From assembly GCF_007096355.1 (NCBI RefSeq), contig NZ_VKDF01000001.1, forward strand, positions 66,226 through 130,225: a stretch of 64,000 bases of DNA, given 5' to 3'. The stretch's first letter is position 1. Each line of letters starts with the position of its first letter. Both the position numbers and the translations under genes were made by a program. Positions 33,781 to 42,334 of the stretch are shown in pieces. The notes beneath the pieces were generated by a model. The model had not been told where the DNA came from, searched no databases, and saw only the letters and a program-made list of their open reading frames with translations. The stretch is from Paracoccus sp. M683 (lineage in GTDB: Bacteria > Pseudomonadota > Alphaproteobacteria > Rhodobacterales > Rhodobacteraceae).

Positions 33781-34752
33781 ATGCCCCCCATCACCCTTAA
33801 TCGCCGCCTCTTCCTGACCCTGACCGGAACCGGCCTTGCCATGCCGTCCATCCTGCGGGCATCGTCAGGCTGGCCGCGCGAGGTGGCCCATGCGCTTGGC
33901 ACCTCGACGATCGCGGCGGCACCGCAACGCATCGTCTCGATCGGGTTTCACGAACAGGATTTTCTGTATGCGCTTGGTCTTGCGCCGGTGGGGGTCCACG
34001 AATGGTTCGGCGGCCATCCCTTCGCCACATGGATCTGGGCCGAGGAAACGCGCCAGACCCTGAATGCCACGCCCGAGGTGCAGAACGGGTTCGAGGTCGA
34101 CATCGAATGGGTCTATGCCCAGCAGCCCGACCTGATCGTCGCATCCTTCTTCAACCTGTCAGCGTCGGATTACCAGCTGTTGTCCGGCATTGCCCCGGTG
34201 ATCGGACCGCCCGAAGGTTTCCCGGTCTGGAGCGCCCCCTGGCAGGCAGAGCTGCGCCTGATCGCCCAGGCAACCGGCGCCGAGACGCAGGCCGATGCCG
34301 CTATCGCCGCCGTCGATCAGCGCATCGCTATGCTTGCCGCCGAGAACCCCGAATTTGCCGGCAAATCGGCAACCATCGGCTTTTACACCGATGATCACTT
34401 TGTCGGCTATCGCAGCGATGCCGGGGCCAATCTGCTGCTGAAAAAGCTGGGCCTTCAGACGCCGCCGGAATTTGACGCACTGGTGCAGCCGAACGGTCAG
34501 TTCTCGGTCAGCCCGGAACGGATCGACCTGTTCGATCTGGACGCGGTGCTGTGGCTGGTCGACCCCGACACCGCGCAGCGGATCCAGGACATGCCCGTCT
34601 ATCAGCAGACCCGGCTGGCGCGCGAGGGGCGCTCGGTCTGGGCCGACCCGGAACTGACCGGCGCGCTCAGCTTCATGTCGCCCCTGTCGATACCCTATGC
34701 GCTGGACCGGCTGGCCCCTGTGCTGCGGACAGCCCTTGGCCAAGGCGCATAA
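33781..34752 (+). CDS. siderophore ABC transporter substrate-binding protein (FecB/FhuD type)
   Basis: 323 residues. The start is at ATG 33781 with AAGGA upstream. The N-terminus NRRLFLTLTGTGLA is a twin-arginine-like signal, which is common for FhuD-type binding proteins in this group. The mature protein has the class III binding-protein pattern, with RIVSIGFHEQDFLYALGLAPVGV and two lobes joined by a long helix. It delivers ferric siderophore to the FecCD permeases. It is last in the transport operon and converges with the antiporter gene with only 2 nt between stops. Confidence 0.9.
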   Translation: MPPITLNRRLFLTLTGTGLAMPSILRASSGWPREVAHALGTSTIAAAPQRIVSIGFHEQDFLYALGLAPVGVHEWFGGHPFATWIWAEETRQTLNATPEVQNGFEVDIEWVYAQQPDLIVASFFNLSASDYQLLSGIAPVIGPPEGFPVWSAPWQAELRLIAQATGAETQADAAIAAVDQRIAMLAAENPEFAGKSATIGFYTDDHFVGYRSDAGANLLLKKLGLQTPPEFDALVQPNGQFSVSPERIDLFDLDAVLWLVDPDTAQRIQDMPVYQQTRLAREGRSVWADPELTGALSFMSPLSIPYALDRLAPVLRTALGQGA

Positions 34753-34754
34753 CC

Positions 34755-37256
34755 TCAGGCGCCGATATCCAGACTGTCGGGATCGACGCCGCGCTTGATG
34801 GCGCCATCGCGCACCACCTGCCGCAGCGCGGGGCTGCGGCGCAGCAGCTTGCGGAACCGGGCCTCGTCCAGTTTCAGCAGGGTCGAGGGGGCGATTGCCT
34901 TGATCTCGGTGCGCAGGGGGTTCTTCATCAGCAGGAAGATCTGGCCGAACATCTCGCCGCGCCCAAGGCGGTGCTTCACCCCGGCGGTTTCGGCCTCGAC
35001 CGCGCCGGACGAGATGAAAAAGACCGCCCGTTCATGGGCATCCTTGCTTTGGATCACCTGCCCCGGCGCGGCATAGCGCGTAACCAGGGCCCGTGACAGC
35101 GGCCGCAGGGTGGCATCGTCCAGCCCCTCGAAGGCGGGCATCCGGCGCACCAGTTCCAGCTTCTGCACGGCAAGGTCCAGATGCGGGCGCGCCTCGGAAC
35201 TGGCGCGGCGTCCGGCGATGGTCTGGTTCAGCGACATGTGCAGCTCGGTCCCGATCAGCCCGTCCTCGAAGAACGAGTCATATTCGCGTTCCTCCAGCCG
35301 CAGCGCCGTGCGGCGGATCAGGCGGCGTTCCAGATCCTCGGCGAAATCCGGGAATTGCAGGCGCATCCCTTCCAACGCCTGTTCGATCTCTTCCATGCGG
35401 CGTTCCAGCATCTCGTGCAGCAGGTCCGACACGCGACGGCCATGGATGCGGCGGATCCGCCGGTCGATGAAGCCATGCAGTTCGGCAATGATCTGCCGCT
35501 GCGCGATCAGCACCTCGAACATGTCGGCGGTCAGCTTTTCCAGCCGGCGCGAAAGGCCAAGGCGGTTGTGCAGCATCAGGGCGATGCGAAAGCCGGGGCC
35601 GGGCCGCAAGATCCGCCGCGCCGCACGGGCATAGCCAAGCCGGCCACCGGCGCGCGCGCCCTCGATCACGCGGTCGGCCTCGGTCAGCACGGTTTCCAGG
35701 ATGCGGGCCGAGATCTGGCGTTCGCGAAAGGCACGCAGGATCAGTTCCCGCTCGGCCCCGGCCATGGCGATCAGGCCCAGGGTCACGCGGTCACGATCCA
35801 GAATCGCCTCGGATTCCTCGGCGCGGGATACGGCCTTGTCCAGCCGCTGCGCGAAACGCTTTGCCTCGGACCGGACGGTCTCGCGGGTCAGGCGATAGCT
35901 TTCGGCGGTTTGGGCCATATCCTCGCGCACGCGCTGCAAGGCCACGGCGATCACCTGATTGGACAGGGCCGAATCCAGCGGCGACAGCTTGCTGAGACCA
36001 AGGCGAGAGATCACCCGCCGCAGGGTGGTGCCCTGAACGAACAGCGTGAAAAGGGTAAAGCCGGTGGCCAGAATGCCGACCTGCCGCTTGATGTCGGGCG
36101 GCACGCGGAAGCTTTCGGTCACCGCCAACGCCAGCGCCAGCGTCACCGCCCCACGCAGGCCGCCCCACAGGATCGCCACGCGATAGGGCCGCTGCACCTC
36201 GGGCGACAGGCGAATGATCCGCAGGATCGGCAGCACCCCCCACAGGATCACCGCCCGCGCAAGAAAGGCCGCAAGGATGACCACGCCGATCAGCAGCAGA
36301 TCGTCCAGCCCGGCATCGCCCAGCAGCCGCGGGATCAGCAGCGCCGCCAGGATAAAGATCAGCGCCCCCGCCCAATGGGCAAGGATCGACCAGGTCTGGC
36401 GCAGATTGGCCCAGATCGCCGGGGACATGCGGCCGGGGCCGAGGATGTTCAGCGTCATCGCCGAGACCACCACGGCGATCACGCCCGAGGCATAGCCGCT
36501 TTCCTCGGCCGCGATGAAGGCCAGATAGGGCAAGGCGATCGAGATCGAGATCACCGCCAACTCATGTTCCGCCACCATGGCGATGATCGCGGCGGCCAGG
36601 CGTCCTGCCAGCCAGCCGACCACCGCGCCCCCCAGCATCAGCACCGGCAGCCGCATCAGTGCCGAACCGATGGTCGGATCGGGCACGCCAGTCATCACCA
36701 GACCCATGAACAGCGAGAACAGCGCGATGGCGGCGGCGTCGTTCAGCAGGCTTTCGCCCTCGATGATGCGGGCCAGCCGGCGCGGCGCGGCCAGCGACCG
36801 GAAGATCGCGACAACCGCCGAGGGATCGGTGGTCGACACGATCGAACCGATCAGAAAGGCCGCCGCAAAGGGCATCGCGCCGGTCCAGCTAAGCGCGGTT
36901 CCCACGAAAAACGTGGCGATCAGAACGGCGACGACGGCCAGCACCAGAATCGGCACCCAGTCATCGGCCATGCGCCGCAGGTTCATCTCGATCACGGCCT
37001 GAAAGATCAGCGTCGGCAGGAAGATATACAGAAAGACGTTGGACCGGATCGGCAGCGTCAGGATCGCCGCCGCCTGTTCGTTGAAAGCGTCCGTCAACTC
37101 GGTCTGCAACAGAAAGCCCGCGCCGGTCGCGATGATCACCCCGATCAGCGCCAGAACGACGCTGAAGGGCAGGCGCAGGCGAATGGCCAAGGGTTCTGCC
37201 AGGCCGATGACCAGGAACAGCGATGCAATGATTGTCGTGATGACGACGATTTCCAT
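34755..37256 (-). CDS. CPA1 Na+/H+ antiporter with cyclic-nucleotide-binding domain (SOS1-like)
   Basis: 833 residues. About 12-13 membrane helices span residues 1-410, with the CPA1 core motifs TTD144PSAVVAIF and GESLLN172D173, the ion-binding Asn-Asp pair. A long helical cytoplasmic region (about 430-700) follows. A cNMP-binding (CAP_ED) domain at about 710-815 contains APGQVIQSKDAHERAVFFISSG and LGRGEMFGQIFLL. The layout resembles plant SOS1 and bacterial NhaP-CNB proteins. Regulation of Na+ or K+ export by a cyclic nucleotide or through autoinhibition is likely, but the ligand is not known; the usual RxA phosphate-binding arginine is not evident. The start is the ATG at 37256. Confidence 0.9.
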   Translation of the reverse strand: MEIVVITTIIASLFLVIGLAEPLAIRLRLPFSVVLALIGVIIATGAGFLLQTELTDAFNEQAAAILTLPIRSNVFLYIFLPTLIFQAVIEMNLRRMADDWVPILVLAVVAVLIATFFVGTALSWTGAMPFAAAFLIGSIVSTTDPSAVVAIFRSLAAPRRLARIIEGESLLNDAAAIALFSLFMGLVMTGVPDPTIGSALMRLPVLMLGGAVVGWLAGRLAAAIIAMVAEHELAVISISIALPYLAFIAAEESGYASGVIAVVVSAMTLNILGPGRMSPAIWANLRQTWSILAHWAGALIFILAALLIPRLLGDAGLDDLLLIGVVILAAFLARAVILWGVLPILRIIRLSPEVQRPYRVAILWGGLRGAVTLALALAVTESFRVPPDIKRQVGILATGFTLFTLFVQGTTLRRVISRLGLSKLSPLDSALSNQVIAVALQRVREDMAQTAESYRLTRETVRSEAKRFAQRLDKAVSRAEESEAILDRDRVTLGLIAMAGAERELILRAFRERQISARILETVLTEADRVIEGARAGGRLGYARAARRILRPGPGFRIALMLHNRLGLSRRLEKLTADMFEVLIAQRQIIAELHGFIDRRIRRIHGRRVSDLLHEMLERRMEEIEQALEGMRLQFPDFAEDLERRLIRRTALRLEEREYDSFFEDGLIGTELHMSLNQTIAGRRASSEARPHLDLAVQKLELVRRMPAFEGLDDATLRPLSRALVTRYAAPGQVIQSKDAHERAVFFISSGAVEAETAGVKHRLGRGEMFGQIFLLMKNPLRTEIKAIAPSTLLKLDEARFRKLLRRSPALRQVVRDGAIKRGVDPDSLDIGA

Positions 37257-37370
37257 GCTTTCCTCTTATGCATTGCGGGCAAAGGGGGAAATGACATTCT
37301 GATGATCGCGCCAAGGATTGCGCAGATCACCCGGCCAAGAGCCGCAAAAATTCATGCAGTGGAAATATCG

Positions 37371-37392
37371 TTTTGCAATTTGTCTTGCAAAA
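37371..37392. promoter_or_regulatory. inverted repeat TTTTGCAA-N6-TTGCAAAA, probable RpiR operator
   Basis: Perfect 8-bp arms (37371-37378 and 37385-37392) around TTTGTC, 46 nt upstream of the RpiR-family start. Two further TGCAA half-sites follow in the same gap, at about 37406 and 37418. RpiR/MurR proteins bind dyads of this type and often control their own operon. The site lies between the divergent antiporter and the rpiR-ABC-phosphatase operon and could regulate either direction. Confidence 0.65.
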
Positions 37393-37437
37393 CGTCTCGA
37401 CCCGTGCAAATCTCTGTGCAACGGAGAAAGGCTGACA

Positions 37438-38274
37438 ATGTCGCTGATCGAAAAGATATCCCAACAGGCTGCGCATCTGACGCCGAATGAACGGCGGCTG
37501 GCCGAGACGGTGATCGAAAGCCCGACCACGGCCGCATTGGGCACGGCAAGCGATCTGGCCCGGATCGTCGGCGTCCACGAGGCGACGGCCTCGCGGCTGG
37601 TGCGCAAGCTGGGCTTTGACAGCTATGCCGCCTTTCGCGACGCGCTGCGCGAGGAATTCATCGCCACACGCGACCCGGCGACGCGCTTTGAAAAGACCAT
37701 TGCCGAAACACCGGCGGGCACCATTCTGGGCAGCCTCGCCCAAACCGAGGCGCAGGCCCTGTCGCGGATCGAGGATTTCATCACCGCCGATCAGATCGCC
37801 GATGCCGCCGGGCTGATGATGGCGGCGCCGCGCATCTTTATCTACGGCTATGGCAATGCCGAGGTCCTGGCGCTGATGATGACCAAACGCTTTCGCCGCT
37901 TTGGCAAGGATGTGCATCACATGACGCCCGACCCGCGCGGCCTGGCCGAACAGGCCCTGGGCATGCAGGCTGGCGATGCGCTGCTGACCTTTGCCTTCCG
38001 CCGCCCGCCCCGCGCCTATGCGGCGCTGATCCAGACCGCACACGAGGCCGGCGCGGCCAGCATCGTCATCTCGGGCAATTCCGGGGCGCTGCTGTCGCCC
38101 CGCCCCGATCACCTGCTGGCGGCCCCGCGATCGGGCGATCCCGACGCTTTCCAGACGCTGACGGTGCCGATGACGGTCTGCAATGCCATCATCATCGCCG
38201 CCGGCCAAACCGCAAAGGATACCTCACTGAAAAAGCTCGAAAGGCTGGGACACCTTATCGAGCGGTTTGAATAG
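37438..38274 (+). CDS. MurR/RpiR-family transcriptional regulator
   Basis: 278 residues. The N-terminal HTH_6 domain (about 1-75) contains LTPNERRLAETV and the recognition region ARIVGVHEATASRLVRKLGF. The C-terminal SIS sugar-phosphate-binding domain (about 110-260) has IYGYGNAEVLALMM and IVISGNSGALLS. I started at ATG 37438 because GGAGAAAGG lies 6-14 nt upstream; the frame is open further. RpiR proteins sense phosphosugars through SIS. This one precedes an ABC importer and a phosphatase by 26 nt and has a clean dyad in front, so it likely regulates that operon in response to a phosphorylated substrate. Confidence 0.9.
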   Translation: MSLIEKISQQAAHLTPNERRLAETVIESPTTAALGTASDLARIVGVHEATASRLVRKLGFDSYAAFRDALREEFIATRDPATRFEKTIAETPAGTILGSLAQTEAQALSRIEDFITADQIADAAGLMMAAPRIFIYGYGNAEVLALMMTKRFRRFGKDVHHMTPDPRGLAEQALGMQAGDALLTFAFRRPPRAYAALIQTAHEAGAASIVISGNSGALLSPRPDHLLAAPRSGDPDAFQTLTVPMTVCNAIIIAAGQTAKDTSLKKLERLGHLIERFE

Positions 38275-38300
38275 GCGAACCCGTCCCAAGGGAGGATGAA

Positions 38301-39422
38301 ATGACGATTCTGACGGCACGGCGTCTTGGCGCCGCCTGTATCCTGTTGTCTTCGGCGGCCTTCGCCCAGGACGATCTGGACGCGATGACCCCCGACCAGT
38401 TGCTGCCCCTGGCGCAACAGGAAGGCAGCGTGACGGTCTATTCCTTCACCAGCCGCATAGGCCGGGTCGAGGCCGCCTTTGAAGAGGCTTATCCCGGCAT
38501 CGACCTGCAAGGTTTCGACATCTCGTCGACGGAACAGATCGCCCGGCTTCAGGCCGAGGCACAGGCGGGCGTGGCCAATGCCGATGTGATCTATATCTCG
38601 GATGTGCCGGTGGTCCTGCCGGCGCTGCTGGACAGCGGGATCATCGCCAATTACGTGCCGCCGCGCGTGGCCGACCGCATCCCGCCGCAGTTCCAGTCGC
38701 CGCTGCTGGCGCAGCGCCTGTCGACCAAGGTGCTGATGTATAACGAGGAAGCCAATCCAGATGGCGCGCCGGTCGACAACCTGTGGGATCTGACCCGCGA
38801 GGACTGGCGCGGCCGGGTGGTGATGGTCGACCCCTTGCAGCGCGGCGACTATCTGGATCTGATGACGGAAGTCGTGCTGCGCGCCGATCAGATGGCCCAG
38901 GCCTATCAGGACGAGTTCGGCCAGCCGATCGAACTGGGCGATGCCGCGAATGCGGGCGAGAAATTCATCATCGACCTGTTCGCCAATGACGTGATCCTTG
39001 TCGGCTCGACCGATGATGTGAATGTGGCCGTGGGGGCAAAGGGGCAGGCCAATCCGCCCATCGGCTTTACCAGCTATTCCGACCGCCGCGACAATCAGGA
39101 CGAAGGCTGGGCCTTGCAGGTCGCCAATCAGGTGGCGCCGGCACCGGGCATCGTCTTTCCGGCCGTTCTGGCGCTGGCGGCCAATCCCGCCCATCCGGCA
39201 GCGGCGCGTCTGGCCATCGACTTTCTGATGGGCGACGAGACCGATACCGGCGGCGCGGGGCTGGCCCCCTTCTATGTGGCGGGCGATTACGTCACCCGCA
39301 GCGACATCCCCCCGCACCCGGATGCGGTGCCGCTGGACGAATTTACCGCATGGCATATCGACCCCGCCCAGACCGCCGCCATGCGTGCCGAGATCGGGGA
39401 TCTGGTGCTGTCGCTGCAATAG
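38301..39422 (+). CDS. FbpA/AfuA-type ABC transporter substrate-binding protein
   Basis: 373 residues with a Sec signal peptide (about 1-23, ending AFA). The mature protein has the fold pattern of the ferric-iron/AfuA/PhnS binding-protein group (GSVTVYSFTSRIGRVEAAFEEAYPGI; VLMYNEEANP). AGGGAGGATGAA precedes the ATG. AfuA-like members bind hexose phosphates and PhnS-like ones 2-aminoethylphosphonate; FbpA binds Fe3+. The twin tyrosines diagnostic of FbpA are not obvious, and the RpiR and phosphatase neighbours favour an organophosphate ligand. It is separated from the permease by a 98-nt gap carrying alternative hairpins. Confidence 0.85.
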   Translation: MTILTARRLGAACILLSSAAFAQDDLDAMTPDQLLPLAQQEGSVTVYSFTSRIGRVEAAFEEAYPGIDLQGFDISSTEQIARLQAEAQAGVANADVIYISDVPVVLPALLDSGIIANYVPPRVADRIPPQFQSPLLAQRLSTKVLMYNEEANPDGAPVDNLWDLTREDWRGRVVMVDPLQRGDYLDLMTEVVLRADQMAQAYQDEFGQPIELGDAANAGEKFIIDLFANDVILVGSTDDVNVAVGAKGQANPPIGFTSYSDRRDNQDEGWALQVANQVAPAPGIVFPAVLALAANPAHPAAARLAIDFLMGDETDTGGAGLAPFYVAGDYVTRSDIPPHPDAVPLDEFTAWHIDPAQTAAMRAEIGDLVLSLQ

Positions 39423-39429
39423 CGCGCCA

Positions 39430-39482
39430 CCTGACGCGACCCGGTGCGTCAGGGGCGGACTGGCAACGGACCCGCCCCTGAC
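39430..39482 (+). promoter_or_regulatory. mutually exclusive intercistronic stem-loops between binding-protein and permease genes
   Basis: CCTGACGC (39430-39437) pairs perfectly with GCGTCAGG (39446-39453). The overlapping segment GTCAGGGGCGG (39448-39458) pairs perfectly with CCGCCCCTGAC (39472-39482), an 11-bp stem. Both stems use 39448-39453, so they cannot coexist. Such intercistronic structure is often used to keep binding-protein mRNA more abundant than permease mRNA; a switch-like role is possible. There is no T tract, so it is not a simple intrinsic terminator. Confidence 0.6.
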
Positions 39483-39520
39483 ACAGACTGAACCCTCGAC
39501 CCAGACAAAGGACGACCCTC

Positions 39521-41266
39521 ATGGCCGATGCTGCCATCAGCGGGCAAGGACGGCGTGTGCTGTTCCGGCAGGGCACGGTGCTGAAAGCCGTGGTGCTTGC
39601 GATCCTGATCGCGCTGATCATCCTGCCGCTGCTGCGGACCTTGCTGTTTACGCTGCAACCCGACACCATCAAGGCATGGTCCGATGTGCTGACCGGGCGG
39701 CTGTCGTCGAACCTGTTCTATAAGCCGCTGGCCAATACGCTGATCATCGGGGTCGTTGTCGCGGCAGGCTGCGTGCTTCTGGGCGGGTTTCTGGCCTGGC
39801 TGGTGGTCATGACCGACGTGCCTTTTCGCAAAACCATCGGCGTGATGGCCACCCTGCCCTTCATGATCCCCTCATTCGCGGCCGCGCTGGCCTGGGGATC
39901 GCTGTTTCGCAACGACCGGATCGGCGGCCAGATGGGCTGGTTGCAGGGCATGGGCCTTCAGATCCCCGACTGGCTTGCCTGGGGCATGCTGCCGACACTT
40001 ATCGTGCTGGTGCTGCATTATTTCAGCCTGGCTTTCACCATCATCGCCGCCGCCCTTGCAACGGTGAACTCTGACCTTGTCGAGGCCGCCCAGATCGCCG
40101 GCGCAAAGGGGCGGCGCATCCTGCTGGGGATCATCCTGCCGGTGACCATGCCCGCACTGGTGGCGGCGGGATCGCTGTGCTTTGCCGGCGCGGTATCGAA
40201 TTTCGCCACGCCCGCCCTGTTGGGCCTGCCGGTCAGGATGCAGACCCTGTCTACGCGGCTGTTCGGCATGATCGAGGTCGGGCAGGTCGGCCGTGGCTAT
40301 GTCATCGGCATCATGCTGCTGCTGGTCTCGGCGCTGTTTCTGTGGGCGGGCAACCGCATCGTGTCGGGCCGGCGATCCTATGCCACGATCACCGGCAAGG
40401 GCGGGCGGGCCAAGCGGTTCGCCCTGCGCGCCGCCCGCTGGCCCCTGTTCGGGCTGGCCATGACGTTCCTGCTGTCATCGACCGTGGTGCCGGTGATCGT
40501 GCTGATCGCCTCCAGCCTCGCGCCGTCATCGTCCAGGCTGTTCTCGGACTGGACGCTGCATTACTGGATCGGGCGCAGCGATGCGGGCTTTGCCCATGGC
40601 ATTCCCGGCATCATCCACAATGCCGATATCGTCCGGGCGCTGACGATCACGCTGGCCCTTGGCCTGACCGTGGCTGCGACCGGCATGTTCATCGGCCTGC
40701 TGGCATCCTATACCACCGCGCGCCATCGCAGCGGCTGGATGTCGGCCGCGATCACCCAGATCAGCTTTCTTCCGCTCTTGGTGCCCGGCATCGCCTTTGG
40801 CGCGGCTTATATCGCCTATCTCGGCGCCCCGATCGGCCCCTTTCCGGCGCTTTACGGCACCTTTGCGCTGCTCGTCATCGCCGCCACGGCCTATCTGTTG
40901 CCCTTTTCGGTCCAGACCGGGCGGGCGGTGATCCAGCAGGTCGGCGGCGAGTTGGAGGAATCCGCCCGCATGACCGGCGCAGGCTTTGCCCGCAGGATGG
41001 CGGCGATCACCGTGCCGCTGGCCATCCGGGGGCTGGCGGCGGGCGGCATCCTGATTTTCGTCAAGATCATCCGCGATCTGTCGCTGGTCGTGCTGCTGTT
41101 CACGCCGACCATGCCGCTGCTGTCAGTGCTGGCCTATCGCTATGCCTCGGAAGGGTTCGGCCAATTCGCGAATGCGATCACCGTGGTGATCCTGGTGCTG
41201 TCGATCGGCGCCACGCTGCTGGCCAACCGGCTGCAATCGAAATCCCAGCCCTGGCTGAAGAATTAA
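39521..41266 (+). CDS. FbpB/AfuB-type ABC transporter permease (double-length)
   Basis: 581 residues. Two fused BPD-type permease halves, each about 270 residues and six helices. The EAA coupling loops are VEAAQIAGAKGRRILLGIILP in the first half and EESARMTGAGFARRMAAITVP in the second. This double-length layout is typical for the FbpB/AfuB/PhnU-V related importers. It follows the binding-protein gene and is 9 nt upstream of the ATPase gene. It forms the whole transmembrane channel as a single polypeptide. Confidence 0.92.
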   Translation: MADAAISGQGRRVLFRQGTVLKAVVLAILIALIILPLLRTLLFTLQPDTIKAWSDVLTGRLSSNLFYKPLANTLIIGVVVAAGCVLLGGFLAWLVVMTDVPFRKTIGVMATLPFMIPSFAAALAWGSLFRNDRIGGQMGWLQGMGLQIPDWLAWGMLPTLIVLVLHYFSLAFTIIAAALATVNSDLVEAAQIAGAKGRRILLGIILPVTMPALVAAGSLCFAGAVSNFATPALLGLPVRMQTLSTRLFGMIEVGQVGRGYVIGIMLLLVSALFLWAGNRIVSGRRSYATITGKGGRAKRFALRAARWPLFGLAMTFLLSSTVVPVIVLIASSLAPSSSRLFSDWTLHYWIGRSDAGFAHGIPGIIHNADIVRALTITLALGLTVAATGMFIGLLASYTTARHRSGWMSAAITQISFLPLLVPGIAFGAAYIAYLGAPIGPFPALYGTFALLVIAATAYLLPFSVQTGRAVIQQVGGELEESARMTGAGFARRMAAITVPLAIRGLAAGGILIFVKIIRDLSLVVLLFTPTMPLLSVLAYRYASEGFGQFANAITVVILVLSIGATLLANRLQSKSQPWLKN

Positions 41267-41275
41267 GGGTAAGAC

Positions 41276-42334
41276 ATGCTGGAAATCCGCAATCTGCACA
41301 AACGTTTCGGGGCCGTCGAGGCCGTCAGGGACGTCTCGATCACGGTTCCTGACGGTGCCTTTCTGGTGCTGCTTGGCCCCTCGGGCTGCGGCAAGACCAC
41401 CCTGCTGCGGATGCTGGCGGGGCTGGAACTGCCAAGCGCGGGCCAGATCGTCTTTGACGGTCAGACCGTGTCCGACGGCGACAGGAACTGGTCGGTCGAT
41501 CCGGCCCATCGCAATTCGGGGCTGGTGTTTCAATCCTATGCGCTGTGGCCGCATATGTCGGTGCGCGGCAATGTCGAGTGGCCGCTGAAGGTGATGAAGA
41601 TGCCGCGCGCCGAACGTGCCGCGCGCGTCGACGAGGTGCTGCGCATGCTGGACATTCACCCGCTGGCAGGGCGTTTCCCGAACGAGATCTCGGGCGGGCA
41701 GCAACAGCGCGTGGCCATCGCGCGCACCATCGCCCCGCGCCCCGGCGTGCTGCTGTTTGACGAGCCGCTGTCAAATCTGGATGCCAAGCTGCGGGTCGAG
41801 ATGCGGACCGAGCTGATGCGCCTGCATCGCAGAACCGGCGCCACCACGGTCTATGTGACCCATGACCAGATCGAGGCGATGACCATGGCCACCCATGTCG
41901 CGGTGATGAATGACGGCCGCGTCCAGCAATTTGGCACGCCAGAGGATCTGGTTCAGCAACCCCAGACCGCCTTTGTCGCGACCTTTGTTGGCACGCCGCC
42001 CAACAACATGATCCCGGTGCAGAAGAACGGCGTGGGCTACAAGGTCGGCGGGCGGCATATGCCGGTGCAGCCCCCGGCCGATGATTGCCTGGCGATGTAT
42101 CGGGCCGAGGCCGTGGCGGTGGGCCGCGATGAAACCCCGCACAGCCTGCCGATGGAACTGGTCGAGCGCAGCAGCATTGCCGGGCGTGTCATGCTGACCG
42201 GGATGGCCGGGCCGCTGCGCCTGACCGCCATCACCGACACCGCACCCGATGCCCGGATCGGCGAGACGGTGCAATTCGTGCTGCCAGCCCGGCCCGACAG
42301 CTGGTTTGGCACCGATGGCGAAAGGATCGGCTGA
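41276..42334 (+). CDS. FbpC/AfuC/PotA-type ABC transporter ATP-binding protein
   Basis: 352 residues. Walker A is GPSGCGKTT, signature SGGQQQR, Walker B VLLFDEPLSNLDAKLR, and H-loop YVTHDQIEA. A C-terminal TOBE-like regulatory region spans about 240-350. It belongs to the CUT1/FbpC/PotA class and energises the double-length permease. Its stop overlaps the start of the phosphatase gene (TGATG), so the phosphatase is translationally coupled to the importer. Confidence 0.92.
   Translation: MLEIRNLHKRFGAVEAVRDVSITVPDGAFLVLLGPSGCGKTTLLRMLAGLELPSAGQIVFDGQTVSDGDRNWSVDPAHRNSGLVFQSYALWPHMSVRGNVEWPLKVMKMPRAERAARVDEVLRMLDIHPLAGRFPNEISGGQQQRVAIARTIAPRPGVLLFDEPLSNLDAKLRVEMRTELMRLHRRTGATTVYVTHDQIEAMTMATHVAVMNDGRVQQFGTPEDLVQQPQTAFVATFVGTPPNNMIPVQKNGVGYKVGGRHMPVQPPADDCLAMYRAEAVAVGRDETPHSLPMELVERSSIAGRVMLTGMAGPLRLTAITDTAPDARIGETVQFVLPARPDSWFGTDGERIG

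Noticed and set aside
38301..42334. Annotation as a ferric iron FbpABC importer
   Set aside because: Family resemblance alone allows it, but RpiR/SIS and the coupled phosphatase do not fit iron transport, so a phosphorylated organic substrate is preferred.
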